DNA of 64,000 bases, taken from the NCBI GenBank assembly GCA_964494625.1, contig CAZBRT010000001.1, forward strand, positions 496,001 through 560,000, written 5' to 3'. The translations under genes were made by a program, and so were the position numbers. Of this stretch, positions 59,939 through 64,000 are shown in pieces. The notes under the pieces are model-generated. The model did not search any database. It worked only from the letters and a program-made list of their open reading frames with translations, and was not told where the DNA came from. Position 1 is the first letter of the stretch. Each line of letters starts with the position of its first letter. The DNA is from UBA2784 sp964494625. Its GTDB lineage: Bacteria; Pseudomonadota; Alphaproteobacteria; Micropepsales; Micropepsaceae.

Positions 59939-59968
59939 TTGCAACAGATGATGCAAGAGTTGTTGCAA
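59939..59968. promoter_or_regulatory. Inverted repeat between tsaD and hemC
   Basis: TTGCAACA (59939-59946) and TGTTGCAA (59961-59968) are exact inverted 8-mers 14 bases apart, in the divergent control region; a further TGCAA lies between. It could be an operator affecting one or both genes. Confidence 0.4.
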
Positions 59969-60014
59969 GGGGGCGTGCCATCGGTCAGGAAGACCCCTCA
60001 AAACCAGCCCCCAG

Positions 60015-60935
60015 ATGTTGCCCATGCTGAAGATCGGAACCCGCGGCTCAAAACTTGCCCTCGCGCAGGCGCGCGAAACGGCATCGCGCCTTGCGGCCGC
60101 CGGTTTTGCCGGCGGGATCGAAACAATCATCATCCGCACCAGCGGCGATGCGATCACGGATCGTGCTTTGTCAGATGCGGGCGGCAAGGGCCTTTTCGCC
60201 AAGGAGATCGAGGAAGCGCTGATCGACGGTCGGATCGATGTTGCTGTCCATTCACTCAAGGACCTGCCGGCAATCATGCCGCGCTTGCTTGTGCTGGGTG
60301 CCGTTTTGCCGCGCGAAGATGCGCGTGACGCGCTCATCGGTGTGCCCAGATTTGCCGCCATGCAAAAAGGCGGGCGGCTTGGCACGTCATCACCCCGCCG
60401 CAGGGCGCAAGCGCTGGCCGAGCGGCCCGATCTCGACATCGTGCTCTTTCGCGGCAATGTCGATACGCGCCTTGCCAAGCTTGCCGCCGGTGAGGTTGAT
60501 GCAACGATGCTCGCCATGGCCGGGCTCAACCGGCTCGGGATTGACGCCGGTGCGTCACCGCTTGATCCGGAAAAATTTGTCCCGGCGGCCTGTCAGGGCG
60601 CCATCGGCCTGCAGATCCGCGCCGATGATGCGCGCATGCAGGCGCTGGTCGCGCGCGTCGATGATGCGCCCTCGGCCATCGCGATTGCTGCCGAGCGCGG
60701 CTTTCTTGAGGGGATCGGGGGCAGCTGCAAGACGCCGCTTGCCGCGCATGCGCGTTTCACGGACGGCGGCTTCAGGATAATGGCTGCGCTTTTTGCGCCC
60801 GATGGAAGTCATGTGGTGCGCGGCGTGCGCGTTGTGGTCCCGTCGCCAACGCTGGCAGAAGCCCAGGCGATGGGCCGTGATCTGGCTGACGAACTTCTGG
60901 CCGACGCACCACCTGAATTCCTTGCGGTGTTGTGA
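60015..60935 (+). CDS. hemC: Porphobilinogen deaminase (hydroxymethylbilane synthase)
   Basis: Condenses four porphobilinogens into hydroxymethylbilane, 306 residues. KIGTRGSKLALAQA at the start, then the KDLP motif with VHSLKDLPAIMP, RGNVDTRL near 144-151 and Cys in GIGGSCKTPLAAHA, the cysteine binding the dipyrromethane cofactor. A poor ribosome site leaves ATG 60015 or 60024 open. It heads the hemC-hemD-mitofilin-hemY operon and overlaps hemD. Confidence 0.96.
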   Translation: MLPMLKIGTRGSKLALAQARETASRLAAAGFAGGIETIIIRTSGDAITDRALSDAGGKGLFAKEIEEALIDGRIDVAVHSLKDLPAIMPRLLVLGAVLPREDARDALIGVPRFAAMQKGGRLGTSSPRRRAQALAERPDLDIVLFRGNVDTRLAKLAAGEVDATMLAMAGLNRLGIDAGASPLDPEKFVPAACQGAIGLQIRADDARMQALVARVDDAPSAIAIAAERGFLEGIGGSCKTPLAAHARFTDGGFRIMAALFAPDGSHVVRGVRVVVPSPTLAEAQAMGRDLADELLADAPPEFLAVL

Positions 60936-61639
60936 TGGCGCGCATCCTGGTCACGCGGCCAGAAACCGATGCGCCGGACTTTTTGGCGCTTTGCCGAGAG
61001 CGCGGGCACGAGCCGATCTTCACGCCCCTGATGCAAATCCGGTTCATCGCTGGTGGTACCATCCCGTTCGACGGCATTCAGGCCCTTGCCATTACCAGCG
61101 CCAATGGCGTGCGCGCCTTTGCAAGGCTTGAACCGCGCCGCGACCTTGCGGTCTATGCCGTCGGCGCGGCGAGTGCAGCCGTCGCGCGCGAGTTCGGGTT
61201 CACCGACGTCCACGAAGCTTCCGGTGATGTGGGCAGCCTTGCGCGCCTCATTGCCACAAAGACGGACGCCGCGCGCGGCGCGTTCCTGCATCCCTGCGGG
61301 CAGGTCCTTGCAGGCGACCTTGCGGGACTTCTTGCCGCCAGCGGACATATCGTACGGCAGGAGGTGCTCTATGCGGCCGAGCCGGTTGACGCCTTGCCGC
61401 AGGCGCTCATTCTGGCAGCGCAGGAAGGCAAGGGCGTCGTTACGCTCTTCTCGCCGCGAACAGCGCGTATCCTTCTCGGTATTGCCGAAAGGGTGGATTT
61501 TTCGGCGCTCGATGCGGCTGTCCTCAGCCTCGCTGTCGCCGAGGCCCTGTTGCCGATGCGTTTCCGGCGCGTTTTGACCGCAGCGGCACCCCGGGCTGAC
61601 GCCCTTCTGGATGCCATCGAGGCGGCCTTGAGTGCTTGA
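60935..61639 (+). CDS. hemD: Uroporphyrinogen-III synthase
   Basis: Closes and rearranges the linear tetrapyrrole to uroporphyrinogen III; 234 residues, two alpha/beta domains. The family has little strict conservation, but MARILVTRPETDAPDFL at the start, ALAITSANGVRAFA, VYAVGAASAAVAREFG and FSPRTARI in the later domain are typical. Its ATG overlaps the hemC stop by one base (TGATG). Position after hemC supports the assignment. Confidence 0.9.
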   Translation: MARILVTRPETDAPDFLALCRERGHEPIFTPLMQIRFIAGGTIPFDGIQALAITSANGVRAFARLEPRRDLAVYAVGAASAAVAREFGFTDVHEASGDVGSLARLIATKTDAARGAFLHPCGQVLAGDLAGLLAASGHIVRQEVLYAAEPVDALPQALILAAQEGKGVVTLFSPRTARILLGIAERVDFSALDAAVLSLAVAEALLPMRFRRVLTAAAPRADALLDAIEAALSA

Positions 61640-61714
61640 GGGGCAAGCCCCAAGTCCCTAGTCTTGGCTCCGATGCCCGCAAATTGATTTGCCCCCGATC
61701 AGGCCCGAAAAACA

Positions 61715-63112
61715 TTGCCCGAAAATCCGATCATCATTGAGGGTGAAGCGGTCGAAGTTCCGCCGCCAGATGCACCACGATCCGGAACTACGCGCGAAAC
61801 CGCATCCGGATTTACGGCGGTGCCGCCGGGGGCGGAGCGTGCGCGGGCAGACGACGCGCCGAAAGACAATTCATCAACCGGCAGTTCGCCACGTCCGCAT
61901 CATTCCGACTGGCGCGAAAACTGGTGGGGGATGGGTGCGTTGATGGTTGCTGCGTCCCTCATGGGCGCGCTTCTGGCCATCCTGTTCCAGTTTGCCGGGG
62001 CCAGTGGCGAGACCAGCGACGTCGAAGACCGGCTTGCCGACATGGAAGTGCGCATCGGTCAGATCGCAGCGGGCAATCCCGATGCCGCAGCACAATCGGT
62101 CTATGCGGACCTTGCCGCAACCGTCGATGGGCTGTCCTTGCGGGTGCAGGCGCTGGAAGCCGCCATGGCAGCGCTTGAAGATGGCGAGGGTGGCAACACA
62201 AATCTGCCCGCCCCAGATCCGACTACCAATGATCCGGGGATTGATGGCGGCACGACACCCCTGCCAACCGATGGCCAGATCGGCGCCAAGGTCGATGCAG
62301 CCGTGCGCATGCTGGGAGAACTTTCCGCGCGTATCGATACGCTGGAGCGTGGCGGTGCAGGGAGCGCGCCTGCCGCAGGCGACATCATCGCGTTGCGCAC
62401 AGCCATCGATGATGCCGCCCGCCGCCTTGCCGCGCTTGAATTGGCCACAGGCCCGCAATTGGCGGAGCAGCTTTCCGGGTTTGCAACGCTTGCCGCCCAA
62501 TCGGTTCTTGAAACGCGTGTTGGCGCGCTTGAGCGCAACAATTCCGCCGCCGCCTCGCGGCGTGCCGCGCGCGCACTTGCGCTGGTGCAGCTTGTCCGCG
62601 CCACCGAAGGCGAAGCGCCCTTCACGCGTGAGCTTGAGCTCCTCGCCGATGTGACGGGCGCGCGCGAAGAAATCGCGCCGCTTGAAGCCATCGCCGCAAC
62701 GGGCGCCACGTCGCTTGAGACCCTCGCCGCCTCCTTTGATGATGTCGCCTATGCGCTCATCGCGGCCGAGCGTGATGCGGCAGCGCAAGACTGGCTTGAC
62801 CGCCTGTGGAACAACATGGTCGCGCTGGTTGCCTCGCGTTCGACCGGCGACATTGCCGGCGATCACGCCGAAGCCCGCGCGGCGCGGGCGGAGCTGCGGC
62901 TTGCGCAGGGCCGCCTTGGCGATGCGGTCACCGAAATCGACGGTCTGCCGGAAAATGTGCGTCGCGCGGCCGAACCGTGGCTTTCCCAAGCGCGCGCGCG
63001 GGCAGGTCTTGATGCGCAGCTTTCTGCCCTTGCCGACAGTCTCATCCAGTCCCTTGCAACCGAAGGCAGTGGCGCGAACAAGAATCTCACCCGGCCCGGC
63101 GGATTGCCATGA
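61715..63112 (+). CDS. Alphaproteobacterial mitofilin-like protein (COG4223)
   Basis: A 465-residue bitopic membrane protein whose homologues are regarded as the bacterial relatives of Mic60, the mitochondrial cristae organiser. N-terminal 65 residues are acidic and disordered (Pro/Asp-rich), then one membrane helix (about 72-95), a coiled-coil region rich in Ala, Asp and Arg (about 110-300) and a C-terminal mitofilin-like domain. A Gly/Pro/Thr linker (DPTTNDPGIDGG) interrupts the coil near 168. The start is TTG at 61715, which is unusual; no in-frame ATG is found upstream within the gap, and only a weak ribosome site is seen. The stop overlaps hemY. Confidence 0.85.
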   Translation: MPENPIIIEGEAVEVPPPDAPRSGTTRETASGFTAVPPGAERARADDAPKDNSSTGSSPRPHHSDWRENWWGMGALMVAASLMGALLAILFQFAGASGETSDVEDRLADMEVRIGQIAAGNPDAAAQSVYADLAATVDGLSLRVQALEAAMAALEDGEGGNTNLPAPDPTTNDPGIDGGTTPLPTDGQIGAKVDAAVRMLGELSARIDTLERGGAGSAPAAGDIIALRTAIDDAARRLAALELATGPQLAEQLSGFATLAAQSVLETRVGALERNNSAAASRRAARALALVQLVRATEGEAPFTRELELLADVTGAREEIAPLEAIAATGATSLETLAASFDDVAYALIAAERDAAAQDWLDRLWNNMVALVASRSTGDIAGDHAEARAARAELRLAQGRLGDAVTEIDGLPENVRRAAEPWLSQARARAGLDAQLSALADSLIQSLATEGSGANKNLTRPGGLP

Positions 63113-64000
63113 TCCGTGTCCTCTGGCTCTTCGGGCTCGGTCTCGCCGCCGCCGTTCTTGCCGTCCTCTTTGCAGGACAATCCGGTGTCGTGCGCATCAG
63201 CCTGCCGGGTCAGGAGATGCGGCTTTCCATCGGCGTTGCCGTTCTTCTGGTCGTGCTTCTGGCGACCTTTGCTTTCTTTGGCCTCAGGATCATCGCGTTC
63301 TTTTCAAACATCCCGGGCGCCTTCTCGCGCATGACGCGTTCGCGCCGCGAGCGGCAAGGCTATCTTGCCCTCACGCGCGGCATGATCGCCGCCGCCGCCG
63401 GTGATCTGCCGCAGGCGCGCCTTTTCCAGCGCAAGGCGGACGCGCTTCTGGAGGGGCCGCCGCTTGCGCTTCTGCTGGCCGCACAGACAGCCCAGCTGGG
63501 CGGCGACGAGAAGGCGGTTGCCCAAGCCTATAATGAATTGCTCACGGCGCCGGATACCGCGTTCCTTGGCCTTCGTGGACTTTACACGCAGGCGATCCGC
63601 AACGGCGCGCATGACGAGGCACTTTCATTTGCCGAGCGCGCCTTCGCCCTCAAACCCAGAACGCCGTGGGTCGTGCATGCGCTTTTCGACCTGGCCGCCG
63701 CGCGCCGCGACTGGGTCAAGGCAGAGGAGGCGCTGGACGCGCAGGTCAAAGCAGGCGTGCTTGATGCCGGCGTGGTGCGTCGCCGCCGGGCCGTCGTGCT
63801 GGCGGCATCAGCCAAGGACGCGCTTGCCACGGGCGACAAGGATGTCGCCCAGCAGCGCGCCTATGAGGCAACGGGCCTTGCGCCCGGTCTTGCGCCTGCA
63901 GCGATGATGGCAGCGCGGCTTTATCTGGAGCGCGGCCGCACCTGGAAAGCCGCAGGCGTGATTGAATCTGCCTGGGCGCAAGCGCCGCATCCCGAGCTTG
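63109..64000 (+). CDS. hemY: HemY-like tetratricopeptide membrane protein (partial)
   Basis: Runs off the window's end; 297 residues are visible. It begins with two membrane helices (IRVLWLFGLGLAAAVLAVLFA and LSIGVAVLLVVLLATFAFFGLR), followed by the SRRERQGYLALTRGMIAAAAGD region and TPR-like helical repeats. That is the HemY N-domain pattern of the late haem-synthesis/membrane-organisation protein. The frame overlaps the mitofilin-like gene by 4 bases. The hemC-hemD-mitofilin-hemY order is standard in Alphaproteobacteria. Confidence 0.92.
   Translation, partial: MIRVLWLFGLGLAAAVLAVLFAGQSGVVRISLPGQEMRLSIGVAVLLVVLLATFAFFGLRIIAFFSNIPGAFSRMTRSRRERQGYLALTRGMIAAAAGDLPQARLFQRKADALLEGPPLALLLAAQTAQLGGDEKAVAQAYNELLTAPDTAFLGLRGLYTQAIRNGAHDEALSFAERAFALKPRTPWVVHALFDLAAARRDWVKAEEALDAQVKAGVLDAGVVRRRRAVVLAASAKDALATGDKDVAQQRAYEATGLAPGLAPAAMMAARLYLERGRTWKAAGVIESAWAQAPHPEL

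Noticed and set aside
59909..60529. A long N-terminal extension of tsaD
   Set aside because: It is antisense to hemC; the universal TsaD N-terminus starts at 59908.

Overview
The window is GC-rich, densely coded chromosomal DNA of an alphaproteobacterium. Several gene orders point to the Hyphomicrobiales/Parvibaculales part of that class: maeB facing mutS-glnD-murJ-trpS, the purH/heparinase/rpe/rsmB/htpX block, and tsaD facing hemC-hemD-mitofilin-hemY. No rRNA or tRNA gene, CRISPR array, insertion sequence or integrase was seen. The genus cannot be fixed from the sequence alone.

Layout. 1-3.5 kb: end of a peptide-type ABC importer operon, an alpha/beta hydrolase and a class III aminotransferase, followed by a 457-bp gap with a promoter-and-terminator-framed candidate small RNA. 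3.9-8.4 kb: three Tad-pilus-type pseudopilin/TadG proteins, then a GT2 and a GT39-like glycosyltransferase. 8.6-12 kb: a MacAB-type adaptor/ATPase/permease operon preceded by a near-perfect TGTGA-N6-TCACA palindrome; a close copy lies at 16.79 kb before a DUF2807-type exported repeat protein. 12-18 kb: a YkuD-type L,D-transpeptidase, a MazE/MazF pair, ribA, and a response regulator with an MBL hydrolase. 18-27 kb: an SDR, an aminotransferase, ftsK, xthA, lptE and an MBL hydrolase. 27-32 kb: an SH3b protein, the methionine-salvage genes mtnB-mtnD-mtnC, and maeB. 32-42.8 kb: mutS-glnD-murJ-trpS-usp and purH. 42.8-52 kb: a heparinase-like protein, rpe, rsmB, htpX, an SdhAF4-like protein, a nuclease, a DUF4344-type peptidase and acs.

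52-58.9 kb is the accessory part. It holds an orphan ribbon-helix-helix regulator with a perfect operator, a CoA-transferase, a lone MNT nucleotidyltransferase, and a small AT-richer island. The island encodes an HNH nuclease and, 4 bp away, an 82-residue protein made of three tandem CCCH-type putative zinc-binding repeats. After a creatininase, an EVE and a YCII protein comes a TetR regulator with a promoter/operator. It is followed by three paralogous membrane peptides of 46, 41 and 41 residues and a decaying tandem array of four GAAA-loop terminators. These sit where related genomes usually carry gpsA.

58.8-64 kb: tsaD, then hemC-hemD-mitofilin-like-hemY; hemY runs off the end of the window. 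The strongest candidates for undescribed biology are the HNH/CCCH-repeat pair, the TetR/micropeptide cassette with its terminator array, and the shared palindrome upstream of the MacAB operon and the DUF2807 protein.
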